Shown piece after piece: positions 43,987 through 53,574 of a DNA stretch of 64,000 nucleotides (position 1 is its first letter; every line of letters starts with the position of its first letter). The stretch lies in assembly GCF_015694705.1 (NCBI RefSeq), contig NZ_JADQDR010000010.1, forward strand, positions 149,691-213,690, read 5' to 3'. A program made the translations under genes and the position numbers. Below the pieces are notes generated by a model. The model was given only the letters and a program-made list of their open reading frames with translations, was not told the origin of the DNA and did no database searches. The DNA comes from Pontibacter rufus. GTDB lineage: Bacteria; Bacteroidota; Bacteroidia; Cytophagales; Hymenobacteraceae.

Positions 43987-46542
43987 TTAAACTCTGCCCA
44001 TAAACGGGTCGCTTTGTGAGGGATTTCCGGTTTCCACTCTTCCGGCATACCTTCTCTCATAACTTGGGTTTCCCTGCACCCGGACAGAGAAATCATACCA
44101 GCCCGAACTTGGTTTTGTATCTATCTGCACAACGGCTTCTGCCAGGGCGGCAATTTCTTTGGTTACGGGCGGGTTTTTGTAGGCATGGTCTACAATCTGA
44201 ATCCTTTGCTTTCCTGCGCTGTGGTTTTTTATCTTCAATTCCACACGGCCCGACAACTTAGCGCGCATCATTCCTGTCTTCCGTTGGTAACCCACACGTA
44301 CATCTACCGCCGGGTCTTGCTGGCTGCCCCCAAACTCTCTGAAAAAACCATTTGGGCCATATACCCTCAGATGATAGTTCCCGTCTTCAAAATGGTCAAG
44401 CGGCCATTTGTGCGCAATCCGGCTTCCTGCATTTACAGCATAAGCCCAGGCCTTTACAGCTTCAAAACGCATGTTTTCATCTTTGCCGCCCTGCAGGTAT
44501 TTACCCGGAGCATATACATTAAAAGGCGCTCCGGCCGCATCATGGCCAAAGACATTATCGGCCGCATCAAAAGTGATTTCAAATGTTTTCTTGTCTTCGC
44601 TTAGGTTACCGTCCACGTACAACTCATAAGGCAGGGCACAGGATGGCCGGGTTCCCTCTTCCTGCTGTGGCAATAATGGCGAGCCAACGGGAGTAGCGTT
44701 TATCTGCCCGATTTCTTCTGTACTGAGCAGTTTATAATCCGACGGCAGCTTTTTGAATCTGGCATTGTAGATGCTTTTCACAAATGGTTCTTGTTTCACA
44801 AAAGCGGGCAGTTTTATTTCTTCGCCCTTGTAGGGTCTGAAAGCCGAGGTCAAATCACCGGTAACCGCACGGCGCCAGGTGCTGATGTTGGCTTCTTTAA
44901 TATTCTTCCCTGTTTTCCTGCCCAGGAATTTTTCCAGGAACTGTAACGTGGAGGTGCTGTCGCAAACTTCTGAATTTACCCAACCTCCCCGCGTCCAGGG
45001 CGAGGCGATAACCATCGGCACCCGGTAACCCAGGCCAACAGGACTTTCGCGGGCATAGCGTTCGTCCATGTCTCTGCGGCGCAGTTCCTCTTGTATCGTT
45101 ACATATTCATCGGCCGTATCAATGCCTTCCGATACTTTTCCGCTGTCAGGATCGTTTGGTTTTGGCGCAACAAAGGGCGGAATGTGATCAAAGCACCCGT
45201 CATTTTCATCATAAGTCAGAATGAAAATGGTTTTCTTCCAAACTTCGGGATTCTGTGTTAAGATATCCAGCACTTCAGAAACATACCAGGCGCCATACCA
45301 GGGAGCGCTGGGGTGATCGGAGAAATTCTCCGGTGCCACCAGCCACGACACGGTGGGCAATTTGCCCTTTGCTACATCTGCGCGGAACTGATGCAGCACG
45401 TCACCTTTCGGTACTTTCATGCTGCGCTCGTTGCCATTCTCCTGATAGGCCAGGGTTTCCGTTTCGTGGTAATGCGGGTCGCCGGTATTCGTTACAAAGG
45501 CTTTTTCGTGCAGACTTTGCTCGCGGTCAGAAAGCTTCCTGAAATTCTCAGGGTTCCACTTGTCCAGCGCTTCCTTTACAGATATCAGCTCCTCTTTCTT
45601 TTGCTGAAGTTTTTCGGCCGCTGCCGCTTTCTCTTTGCCTGAAAGCGTTTTACACTGAGCTTCAAGTCCGGCTATTTCCTGGGGCAAGGCTGCCAGCCTT
45701 CCTTGTAAGTAAGTATAATGGGCTTTACTGAAACGTACATTGTACTGCGTAAACCATTCCAGGTTATTGTCTGTAAAGTTTGCCAGCCAGGCTTCGTCTT
45801 CCCCGCTCAGTTCAGTTGAAATGCTCAGCTCGTTCTGGTATACTTTCCAGGAGATATCGTTTTCCTCAAGCCGTTCGGGAAATGTCTTCCAGCTTACTTC
45901 CTTCTCATAATTCACATCTGAGTTACGGACATTGGCGATGTCGCCGGGCTTGCCTTTCAAGGTACCACTCCAGAAAAACAGCCGGTTGGTGGTAGTGCCG
46001 GTCAGCGAAGAACAAAAGTGCTGGTCACACACGGTAAAGGCGTCTGCCAGCGCATAATAAAAAGGAACATCCTCGCGGGTATAATAGCCCAGGGTAAGCG
46101 GAATATCTTTGTACGCTTCATGTCCTGAGCGTTTTGCTTCCAGCCACTGGTCAAACTTGCCCTGGTTACGGGCATCTACCTGGTTCTCCCAGGAATGGGG
46201 CAGCGAACTCATCCAGGTGGCTTTTGTATCTTTTATATCCAGGCGGAAGGGCGCATAGGTGCGGCCTGCCGCATCTGACTGCAGCCATACCAGGTTCTTG
46301 TTCGGAAGCTGAATGGCACGTGGATCATTAAAGCCTCTTACTCCCTGAAGCGTCCCGAAACAATGGTCAAAGGAGCGGTTCTCCTGCATCAGCAATACCA
46401 CATGTTCGGCATCGTAAAAGGTACTTCCCTGTTCCGGGTCAATCGCCAAGGCTTTCATAACAGAAGCAGGCAGCGTATTCCACATGCCGGCGCCTCCTGC
46501 CAATAGCGCGGCTTGTTTTATAAAATCTCTCCTGGTATCCAT
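43987..46542 (-). CDS. Phosphocholine-specific phospholipase C (Tat-exported)
   Basis: 851 residues, size of the PlcC/acid-phosphatase-superfamily phospholipases. TRRDFIKQAALLAGGAG is a twin-arginine signal. The catalytic N-terminal domain has HVVLLMQENRSFDHCFGTL (metal-binding E-N-R), PHSWENQVDA, CDQHFCSSLTGTTTNR, then ILTYDENDGCFDHIPPF and GLGYRVPMVIASPWTRGG. Two C-terminal beta domains follow (about 620-851). It cleaves phosphatidylcholine or sphingomyelin type lipids outside the cytoplasm and may release phosphate-containing head groups for the phosphodiesterase encoded 84 bases upstream on the same strand. Confidence 0.92.
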   Translation of the reverse strand: MDTRRDFIKQAALLAGGAGMWNTLPASVMKALAIDPEQGSTFYDAEHVVLLMQENRSFDHCFGTLQGVRGFNDPRAIQLPNKNLVWLQSDAAGRTYAPFRLDIKDTKATWMSSLPHSWENQVDARNQGKFDQWLEAKRSGHEAYKDIPLTLGYYTREDVPFYYALADAFTVCDQHFCSSLTGTTTNRLFFWSGTLKGKPGDIANVRNSDVNYEKEVSWKTFPERLEENDISWKVYQNELSISTELSGEDEAWLANFTDNNLEWFTQYNVRFSKAHYTYLQGRLAALPQEIAGLEAQCKTLSGKEKAAAAEKLQQKKEELISVKEALDKWNPENFRKLSDREQSLHEKAFVTNTGDPHYHETETLAYQENGNERSMKVPKGDVLHQFRADVAKGKLPTVSWLVAPENFSDHPSAPWYGAWYVSEVLDILTQNPEVWKKTIFILTYDENDGCFDHIPPFVAPKPNDPDSGKVSEGIDTADEYVTIQEELRRRDMDERYARESPVGLGYRVPMVIASPWTRGGWVNSEVCDSTSTLQFLEKFLGRKTGKNIKEANISTWRRAVTGDLTSAFRPYKGEEIKLPAFVKQEPFVKSIYNARFKKLPSDYKLLSTEEIGQINATPVGSPLLPQQEEGTRPSCALPYELYVDGNLSEDKKTFEITFDAADNVFGHDAAGAPFNVYAPGKYLQGGKDENMRFEAVKAWAYAVNAGSRIAHKWPLDHFEDGNYHLRVYGPNGFFREFGGSQQDPAVDVRVGYQRKTGMMRAKLSGRVELKIKNHSAGKQRIQIVDHAYKNPPVTKEIAALAEAVVQIDTKPSSGWYDFSVRVQGNPSYERRYAGRVETGNPSQSDPFMGRV

Positions 46543-46626
46543 TAGTGAATATAAATGATGTATTTGAAAAAGCTCATATTTGAAAGGTCATCATACTTGG
46601 CAGACAACAGGCAGAGGGCATTTATT

Positions 46627-47886
46627 TTATTCTTCGCCTTGCTGCTTATCTTTAAGTATAATCCACCGGTTAACCATATTATGAGGTGCCTCCAGCACAA
46701 TTTTATAAAAATCAGAGGGTAAATCCTCCACAGAAAGAGTAGCTTTTTCCTGCTTGAGGGGCACCGCTTTCAGTAATTTATACTTGTCTTTACCGCCTGT
46801 TTTAAAATTATTGGTTGTAGCCATCCATACCTTTACTTTACCTTTCTTTCCCAATGCCTTCCAGCTTAGCTGGATTTCGCCATCCTGGTAAGATGCGGCT
46901 GGCTTGCTAATAGAGATGTCGCCTATAAAAGGAACGCCATCCAGTTCCATCAAATTCTCACGCGGGATATTTATATCCATAAAGCGGGCAATACTTGGCA
47001 TAATATCCACAATGCCAGGATGCTCCTGAAAGCTGGCGTTCAGGTCATTTGCATTGGTTACAATCCAGGTAGTGCGTTCCCGCTCAGATTGGCCGCCGTG
47101 TCCTTTGCCGCTATTGCTGTCACGGCCATGATCGGTCGTAATTACCAGCAGCCAATCTTCCTGAAACTGTTTCTCGCGGTACTTAATAGCTTCCCAAATA
47201 CGGCCTATCTGTTCGTCTGCCATTTCAACGGCACGATACATCTGCTCGCTGTCGCCGTAGCGGTGCCCCATGTCGTCTGTGTATTCCAGGTATACCCATG
47301 ATAAATCCGGTGCTTCCGTCCGTACATACCGGGCTGCTTCATCAGTTACCCGCGCGTCTATCCGGTGCATGTATTCCTTCTTTTTGTCATGAGGGAAATG
47401 AACAGTATCCAGCTCCAGCCCGTCGAAATGATAATCTAATTTGATGTTGCCGGTTTCGGGTAGCCCTTCCCCTACAAGCTTTGTCCGGTTATCGAGCCAG
47501 GAGGAAAAAACAGCCGCCTTCTTTTCCGGATACTGCTCTTTCAAGTATCTGAAAATGCTCCAGTAATGATAGTCAGGTGCTTCGATATCATTATCCCATA
47601 CGTTGTGCTTATTTACCCAGGTGCCCGTCAGCAGGCTGTTATAGCCTACCGCTGAAATGGTAGGAGTTTGCGAATAACCGCCCTTTTCACCGCCAACATA
47701 AGCTCTTGTATACCCGCCAACGGCAGCTATTTCATCGATGTTAGGCGTACTGATTTTTTCGACAACATCAGCCGGGATGCCGTCAACAATAATAAACAAC
47801 GCTTTGTTTTTGTTTGATTGCGCCTGCCCTGTAAAGGAAAACAGGCAGAGGAAGACAATGGCAATTTTCAGGTTGTGGCTGTTCAT
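46627..47886 (-). CDS. Exported alkaline phosphatase-superfamily phosphodiesterase (NPP-like)
   Basis: 419 residues. Signal peptide [16 protein letters not shown]. The alkaline-phosphatase fold shows [14 protein letters not shown] (metal Asp), [21 protein letters not shown] (nucleophile Thr), [15 protein letters not shown] (D-x3-H) and [19 protein letters not shown] (DH and H). The C-terminal 80 residues form a FN3-like domain ([19 protein letters not shown]). It likely hydrolyses phosphodiester bonds of nucleotides or lipid head groups in the periplasm. Located upstream of the phospholipase C gene, perhaps in one operon. Confidence 0.9.
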   Translation of the reverse strand: MNSHNLKIAIVFLCLFSFTGQAQSNKNKALFIIVDGIPADVVEKISTPNIDEIAAVGGYTRAYVGGEKGGYSQTPTISAVGYNSLLTGTWVNKHNVWDNDIEAPDYHYWSIFRYLKEQYPEKKAAVFSSWLDNRTKLVGEGLPETGNIKLDYHFDGLELDTVHFPHDKKKEYMHRIDARVTDEAARYVRTEAPDLSWVYLEYTDDMGHRYGDSEQMYRAVEMADEQIGRIWEAIKYREKQFQEDWLLVITTDHGRDSNSGKGHGGQSERERTTWIVTNANDLNASFQEHPGIVDIMPSIARFMDINIPRENLMELDGVPFIGDISISKPAASYQDGEIQLSWKALGKKGKVKVWMATTNNFKTGGKDKYKLLKAVPLKQEKATLSVEDLPSDFYKIVLEAPHNMVNRWIILKDKQQGEE

Positions 47887-48059
47887 TTATCTTGAGAAAA
47901 CTTAGTATAAAGCCAGAATTAAGTATAAAGAAGTCAAAAGCAAATATAGCTGATTGATTTACAGGGCACATTATCCTTTCAGCCTTTCATCCCTTATCTT
48001 GTTCTCTTTTGCCCAGCTACCTGGATTTAATTTCATGGGGTAGTAAGTATAAAACTAAT

Positions 48060-48103
48060 GCAAATGCCTGCTCCGGATGTTTTATTCCTGAGCAGGCATT
48101 TGC
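48060..48103. terminator. 14-bp perfect stem hairpin
   Basis: GCAAATGCCTGCTC at 48060-48073 pairs exactly with 48090-48103; 16-base loop. Probably the terminator of the former NHL lipoprotein gene or of the region. Confidence 0.6.
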
Positions 48104-48109
48104 TATTAG

Positions 48110-48290
48110 TCCTCTAATATCCACATCACCTCATTCACGTTGTCGTTGCCTAACTAATTAGCAGCTATGCCCTGACCGTTACCCCCTGCCGTTATGATAG
48201 TTTTGGTGGCTGGCTCTGGATCTGATTTGTCACATGCTACTATAAAATCAAGAGAAGGCCAAGGAGGCAAATTATCTTCATTGATTTCAT
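48110..48290 (-). pseudogene. NHL-repeat lipoprotein, 5' remnant
   Basis: From ATG 48290: MKSMKIICLLGLLLIL, then a one-base slip restores VACDKSDPEPATKTIITAGG and NGQGIAAN before a stop where the family has Gln. The lipobox VAC and the GGNGxGxAAN opening are typical of NHL-repeat lipoproteins. The body of the gene is missing. Confidence 0.7.
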
Positions 48291-48533
48291 TTGTAGGGTT
48301 CCTGTTCGAAATATAAGTTTATAATCAATCATTACAAGATAGCGGTATAATATAACTACCGTCATATACTATAAACCTATATGTTTAGTATTACTAAGTA
48401 ACAAGAGTAAACAGCGTAACGCACCTTTAATAGGGCGCAGCCAAGGCGTCAACAACGTAACAGTTCACAACAAGGGTAAAAACAGCTCTTTTGCCTTGGC
48501 TGCACTCTTTATCGTATAGTTATTTTAATGTCA

Positions 48534-50216
48534 TTATATCCACTTCCTAAGCAAATCTGTTAACTCATCGCTGTCAAAAGGTTTACATAAATGATCATTC
48601 ATACCCGCTTCAATGCTTTTCTGGATGTCATCTTTGTAAGCATTGGCGGAAAATGCTATAATGGGGCTGCTAAAATTCAGATTCCTGAGCAGCATGGCCG
48701 CTTCCAACCCATTCATATTGGGCATCTCTATATCCATGAACACCAAATCAAAGGATTTCAACCGGGCAGTTTCTACAGCTTCTTTTCCGCTTTGGGCTGT
48801 AGTAACGGTAGCTCCCAAGTTTCCTAATACATCCTCCATCAGCATCACATTCAGTGCATTATCATCAACAACCAGTATTTGAGTATCTTTCTGTAATTTA
48901 AATTCTGTATCGATGTCAGCATTTTTACTGCTGCCCTCCTGGCTTTGTGCAGACTTTAGTGTAACCGAGAACCAAAAGCAAGAGCCGTTAGGCTGACCCG
49001 GCACAGGACTGGCAACACCTAACTTGCCCTGCATCAGACTCGCTAACTTTCTGCTGATGGAGAGCCCGAGCCCGGACCCACCATAATTGCGGGTGACTGA
49101 CTGATCAGATTGCGTAAAAGAATCAAAAATTATAGCCTGTTTTTCTTCTGGAATGCCAATGCCTGTATCAGTAACGGTACATTTAAGCTTAAATTCCTCC
49201 TGCTCCCCTACTGCCTCCAGATGCACGTGTACACTTCCATGCTCTGTGAATTTGATGGCATTGCTTACCAGATTTATGAGCATCTGCCCTATACGGGTGG
49301 GGTCGCCTAATACTACTGCAGGTAATGACTCGCTAAAGGAATAAGTAAAAGAAAGATTTTTACTTTGAGCCAACTGCCTGTAGGGCTCCAGGTTAGATAA
49401 GACACTTTCACGGATATTGAAAGGAATCATCTCAAGGAATAATTTGTCACTTTCTATGCGATGCAGATCCAGGATATCATTAAGAAGCCTTGTGAGTGTG
49501 GAGCCGGAGGTCCTAATAAGATGGACATAATGTGCCTGGGATTCACTCAGGTCAGTTTCCATCAGCAAGCCCGTAAAGCCCATAACTCCGTTTAGCGGCG
49601 TCCTGATCTCATGGCTCATGCTTGACAGAAAGTTGCTCTTCGCCTCACTGGCCGCCTCCGCCTTATTTTTTGCATCCTTAAGTTCGCGCTCCTTCTTTTT
49701 GATTTCAGTGATATCCTTAGCAATGACCAGGATACCATCCACTTCTTTCTCATTGCTCATCAGGTAAGAAAAAGAGCAGGAGGCAGGTATAGAATGTTCC
49801 TGCTTGGTACTGAGGGATAACTCAACATTCAGGTACTTTCCCTTATCCTGAAAATTCTCCAGGAGGTTCATAAGGGCAGGTTTATCATGCTCATGAACGA
49901 GTTCAGAAAGATGCAGCCCTTTCAGTTCCTCTTCCTGATACCCCAGTAACTCCTCATAAGCCTCATTAACATTCCGGACAGTGAAATCGGGGTTCAAAAT
50001 TAAAAGCATGTCCACTACCCCCCTGTAAATGCTCTGCATAAAGTCTCTGGAAACAGTAGAATTCTTCAGTTCCTGTCCCAGCATGCTGATACCGGAAATA
50101 ATGGCATCCAATTCATCACCTGTTTCTGAAGTATCGATCTCATAGTCAAAGTTTCCGTTGGCTACTTCGGCAATTAGTGTAATTATTTCCTCAATTCTCT
50201 CTTGAAGAACTTTCAT
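48534..50216 (-). CDS. Soluble hybrid histidine kinase (HAMP-PAS-HisKA-HATPase-REC)
   Basis: 560 residues, no membrane helix. Residues 1-50 resemble a HAMP-like helical module (VANGNFDYEI...GDELDAII). A PAS domain spans about 55-170. HisKA contains SMSHEIRTPLNG with phospho-acceptor His202. The ATPase has NLVSNAIKFTE, DTGIGIP (Asp350) and GGSGLGLSI. The C-terminal receiver has VVDDNALN (Asp451/452), phospho-acceptor Asp495 in FMDIEMPN, and Lys in CKPFD. It senses an internal or membrane-permeant cue and relays phosphate to an unlinked partner. It lies 38 bases downstream of the oxoamine-synthase fusion, same strand, so probably one operon. Confidence 0.93.
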   Translation of the reverse strand: MKVLQERIEEIITLIAEVANGNFDYEIDTSETGDELDAIISGISMLGQELKNSTVSRDFMQSIYRGVVDMLLILNPDFTVRNVNEAYEELLGYQEEELKGLHLSELVHEHDKPALMNLLENFQDKGKYLNVELSLSTKQEHSIPASCSFSYLMSNEKEVDGILVIAKDITEIKKKERELKDAKNKAEAASEAKSNFLSSMSHEIRTPLNGVMGFTGLLMETDLSESQAHYVHLIRTSGSTLTRLLNDILDLHRIESDKLFLEMIPFNIRESVLSNLEPYRQLAQSKNLSFTYSFSESLPAVVLGDPTRIGQMLINLVSNAIKFTEHGSVHVHLEAVGEQEEFKLKCTVTDTGIGIPEEKQAIIFDSFTQSDQSVTRNYGGSGLGLSISRKLASLMQGKLGVASPVPGQPNGSCFWFSVTLKSAQSQEGSSKNADIDTEFKLQKDTQILVVDDNALNVMLMEDVLGNLGATVTTAQSGKEAVETARLKSFDLVFMDIEMPNMNGLEAAMLLRNLNFSSPIIAFSANAYKDDIQKSIEAGMNDHLCKPFDSDELTDLLRKWI

Positions 50217-50254
50217 GTGGATATATTTAAACGATTGTAAATTTGATGGCCGCC

Positions 50255-52690
50255 CTAAGCTTTCTCAATGGCAATAGTGGCCTCCAACATCTCCATTGTA
50301 AAGTTGTCTTTGGCCTGGTAGTAGCCCACTTTCGGATAGAGTGTGGCACCCAGTTTCTTCTTTTCGATGGAGGCTGAGATACCGAAATTCACCTTTTTGC
50401 AATGTAAAGCATTAGCCCTCCTGATTGCCTGATAAAGCGTTTGTCTATACACACCATATTCCATCAGATAGTCATAATCCATTCCGATCAACATAGGACT
50501 GTACACATTGTCAACGTTTTTATGGCAAAAGCAAACCGATACCGGTCTTCTGTTGGCGGAGTATTCCTCTTTGATATAAAGCAATATAAATTCCCAGGCA
50601 TCACTCTCATTCATGTTATTGAAGAGTTTATCAGCATAAAGAAAATTGTTGATCGCCAGGTTATGGTTCTTCACATTCTTGAAAAGAGCAAAGGCATACT
50701 GTAACTCATCTTCAGACAATTGATCTTTTACCTGAACTTCATAAAAATGCTCGTTCCGTTTGATGCCGGGTGCAAAGTGCTCTCTGCTTTTCCGGGAGAG
50801 CGTTTTTCTGAATTCTTCTTCGGTGTTCCAGTTAAGATCTTCTACTACACAGGATTCCGGCAAATCTATTTTCACGAAATCCTGTTCCACCATGAATTCA
50901 TCCATTTCCCGATCATTCGCATCCATGTCTCTAAGCAGGATATTGCTGGCCCCCTCTAGATCCTGCTCTTTGTACAGTTCACTGATAAGTGCCTTCAGTG
51001 CTTTTCTCCAGTAAGGGCTTTCCCTGTCAATAAACATATGATTCCCTTCTGTAAATAAGCTTCCCATAATGATTCCCGTAGAAGTAAGGTGATAGGGGTT
51101 GACCTGTCTTTCTTCCTCAATTGCCTTTGAGATGGAAACCTGAGAAAGCATATCGTCTTTCTGCAGTGCCACAATCATAAAGGTCATCAGGATAAGCTTT
51201 CCTTGGGGATCTTCCACTTTGTAGTATCTGAAACGCCAGTTGTTTTCCTTTTCCTCATTGCCCTTGAAGGATGTTTCCAGGAATTTCAGGCCGTCCCAGT
51301 CAAACATGGCGTTCTTACCAAGGTACTGATTCCATACCGACGCATCAATTTCTTCGATAGTAGTATGGCGCTCAACGGTTAGAATATCGGCGGCAGGCTC
51401 CCCCATGACTGGTAATGTACCCTTAGAAGCCATTTTGAAAGCCTTTCTGATTTTTTCCAGAGATTGGTCTGTTTCCAGAAGCGCTCTTTTAAAGTGAAGT
51501 TTCAGTTTGCTGACCAATTCATCAATTGCCTGATAGGAATTGTTCAGAGAGATAGTGATACGTATTCCGATATTCTTGGCTGGCACGGCCGGGAAGGTAG
51601 CCAGGTTAACGTAAATACCAGCCTTGATTAGCTCCTGCACAAGGTAGTTGCCCATGTCCATGGTACCTGTGCCGATATAAAAAATAGGGCTTTCATTTTC
51701 ATGCACCAACGGTAAATCCGTCTGTCTTAACAATCTGTTAAAATAGGCTATTCTATTCTGCAGTTCCTTCTGATAGCCAATGAATTCATCGCTCCTGTGA
51801 ATTCTGGCAGATGCCAGGGCGGCACCAAGCGTAGCAGGTTCTATCTGAACAGAAAAAGTAAGCGGGCCACCAAAATTATTTACTTTATCGTACCAATCTT
51901 CGTTGGGGAATAGTGACAAACCGCCACAGGCACCGAAGCCTTTACCCAAATTAGCTGTCAGAATCATTTTGCGATACAGACCATTCTCCATCTGACTCAT
52001 GACATAGCCTGTGCCATACTTACCCGCCCAACTAATACCATGCGCATCATCCACGTATAAATGCAATTGCTCGTATTTCTCTGCCAGGGCAATCATTTCT
52101 TTAATAGGTGCAAAATCACCATACATAGAGTAAACCCCGTCAGCCATGTACCATATCCGGTCATAGTTACTTCTCTGCTTCTTGATGCGCTCTTCTAGCA
52201 TCTCAAGGTTATTGTGTCGGATCATCTCAATGTTAATACCTTGGCTTAGCATCTTCTTCACCGCCTCCTGCACACTGGCATGTACTTGATGATCCAATAT
52301 AACCAAGTCGGTTTGTCGTATAATACTCGGTATCGTCGTCAGGTGAGCAAGTGTACAGTTTTTAGAAATTACCACGTGGGCCTGGTACATTTCCTGTATC
52401 ATTCTTTCTAACTCTCTATACAAAGGACTTGATATATACGTCCTTGACATGGGGAATTGGGTGCCATAGCGTTCAATGGCTTCTATGGCACCTCTCTTCA
52501 CTTCAGGGTGATGCTCAAGCCCCAAATACCCGCACGTCCCAAAATGAAGTACTTTTTGACCATTCAATGTGAGTGTCTGCCCATCAAGGGCTTCATCTTC
52601 CGCATGCAGGTGAATAATGCCTTTCTTTTTGGATACTGACAGCACAGAATCAACTGTGTCAAGCATGTTGTTATGCCTAATTTTAGCCAT
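50255..52690 (-). CDS. Alpha-oxoamine synthase-GNAT fusion protein
   Basis: 811 residues. Residues 1-400 are a fold-type I PLP enzyme of the AOS family (BioF, serine palmitoyltransferase, CqsA): FGTCGYLGLEHHPEV, SRTYISSPLYRELE, LYVDDAHGISWAG (PLP Asp and His), and TANLGKGFGACGG with the Schiff-base Lys. Residues about 430-811 look like a GNAT-type acyltransferase (RFRYYKVEDPQGKLILMTFM, HLTSTGIIMGSLF, VNFGISASIEKKKLGATLYP). The family condenses acyl-CoA with an amino acid to make an amino- or hydroxyketone; the second domain could acylate it or hold the acyl donor. Its position next to a hybrid kinase resembles cqsA-cqsS and lqsA-lqsS, but sequence closeness cannot be judged here. Confidence 0.87.
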   Translation of the reverse strand: MAKIRHNNMLDTVDSVLSVSKKKGIIHLHAEDEALDGQTLTLNGQKVLHFGTCGYLGLEHHPEVKRGAIEAIERYGTQFPMSRTYISSPLYRELERMIQEMYQAHVVISKNCTLAHLTTIPSIIRQTDLVILDHQVHASVQEAVKKMLSQGINIEMIRHNNLEMLEERIKKQRSNYDRIWYMADGVYSMYGDFAPIKEMIALAEKYEQLHLYVDDAHGISWAGKYGTGYVMSQMENGLYRKMILTANLGKGFGACGGLSLFPNEDWYDKVNNFGGPLTFSVQIEPATLGAALASARIHRSDEFIGYQKELQNRIAYFNRLLRQTDLPLVHENESPIFYIGTGTMDMGNYLVQELIKAGIYVNLATFPAVPAKNIGIRITISLNNSYQAIDELVSKLKLHFKRALLETDQSLEKIRKAFKMASKGTLPVMGEPAADILTVERHTTIEEIDASVWNQYLGKNAMFDWDGLKFLETSFKGNEEKENNWRFRYYKVEDPQGKLILMTFMIVALQKDDMLSQVSISKAIEEERQVNPYHLTSTGIIMGSLFTEGNHMFIDRESPYWRKALKALISELYKEQDLEGASNILLRDMDANDREMDEFMVEQDFVKIDLPESCVVEDLNWNTEEEFRKTLSRKSREHFAPGIKRNEHFYEVQVKDQLSEDELQYAFALFKNVKNHNLAINNFLYADKLFNNMNESDAWEFILLYIKEEYSANRRPVSVCFCHKNVDNVYSPMLIGMDYDYLMEYGVYRQTLYQAIRRANALHCKKVNFGISASIEKKKLGATLYPKVGYYQAKDNFTMEMLEATIAIEKA

Positions 52691-52696
52691 ATTTAT

Positions 52697-52704
52697 TATA
52701 TTTG
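52697..52704 (+). promoter_or_regulatory. Putative -7 element for the 52751 gene
   Basis: TATATTTG fits TAnnTTTG, 46 bases before the start. Confidence 0.5.
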
Positions 52705-52743
52705 TGATTGCTTCTTGCTTGATAAGGCAGAATTAAATTAATA

Positions 52744-52751
52744 CAAAATTA
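52744..52751 (-). promoter_or_regulatory. Putative -7 element for the oxoamine-synthase operon
   Basis: On the minus strand TAATTTTG, 53 bases upstream of the ATG at 52690; it touches the ATG of the divergent gene, so the two leaders overlap. Confidence 0.45.
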
Positions 52752-53152
52752 TGGCAAATTTAGGAGAATCTTTCAAAACAAAATTCAAAGAAACAGAACA
52801 TTTAAAATTTCTTTGTCAGGACGGAGTTATGTACTGTGATCTCAAAGAGATTAACATGCTGGATATAGTCATTGCCAAGACTTGCGTGAAGGATAGGCTG
52901 GAATTCGTTGCGGGGGAGTCCTACCCCTGCGTGTTTGATATAACCAAGGTAAAACAGTCCACAAAAGAAGCCCGGGATTATCTCGCAAACGAAGGGAACG
53001 AGTTAGTTTCTGCCAGTGCTATTTTAGTAAGTTCTCCAGTACTGAGAATGATGGCAAATTTTTATATCATGGTAAACAAGCCCCTAAACCCTACACGGAT
53101 GTTCACTAACAGGGACAATGCAACCGAATGGCTCAGTCAGTTTAAGAGATAG
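52751..53152 (+). CDS. Small STAS-like protein divergent from the synthase operon
   Basis: 133 residues, no signal or membrane segment. The text alternates strand and helix (FLCQDGVMYCDLKEIN, YPCVFDITKVKQSTKEARDYL, VSASAILVSSPVLRMMANFYI), resembling STAS-like domains of the SpoIIAA/MlaB type sometimes found next to histidine kinases (DUF7793-like, by eye). It may regulate or be regulated by the kinase. Transcribed divergently from the synthase with only 60 bases between the starts. Confidence 0.65.
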   Translation: MANLGESFKTKFKETEHLKFLCQDGVMYCDLKEINMLDIVIAKTCVKDRLEFVAGESYPCVFDITKVKQSTKEARDYLANEGNELVSASAILVSSPVLRMMANFYIMVNKPLNPTRMFTNRDNATEWLSQFKR

Positions 53153-53574
53153 CCTTAGCTCCTGGCTGCTATCGCCTGATTGCTATTTCACTGAAGTGGT
53201 CTGCTTTGGGTTTATAGCAAACTTGAAGGTTTAGTGTAGCAATTTGTTTTAAAAGTATGCGGGCGGGAAATGAATTTGCCTTCACGATTATCATTAGAGG
53301 ATGATTCACTCATTCAAAAGGAAACAAAACGGGTCGAGCGCGCGGGGGTAAGCAATGTAGTTTCTCCCTTTTGTCACAAGCCCGACGGAGTTACCAGTAA
53401 AATTGAAGCTGCCAAGGTTTATAATCGGTGACTTTAAAAGTTAAACAAAAGTAGCTTTGTAGTCAACCGTAATCAAGATGCACAGCCTTTGTACATATTG
53501 ATAATTAGTTTGTTATGTAAATTCTGGTGAATAAATAGCACCCTCAATTGAACTCACAGGATTATGCACCTCTT
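53153..53574. other. Intergenic region at the left edge of the mobile element
   Basis: 422 bases. No gene, tRNA or integration site recognised. The break between chromosomal genes and the element probably lies here or at about 53700, where the recombinase homology stops. Confidence 0.4.

Larger units (their letters stand above)
47887..48533. other. Intergenic region with terminator and NHL lipoprotein remnant
   Basis: 647 bases. They contain AAGTATA copies near 47920 and 48044, a perfect hairpin at 48060-48103, and the remnant start of an NHL lipoprotein on the minus strand (48110-48290). Nothing else recognised from 48300 to 48533. Confidence 0.6.

Noticed and set aside
43830..44096. 88-codon minus-strand frame overlapping the phospholipase C 3' end
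   Set aside because: Half of it is the phospholipase gene in another frame and the rest is opposite the NHL pseudogene; no family match.
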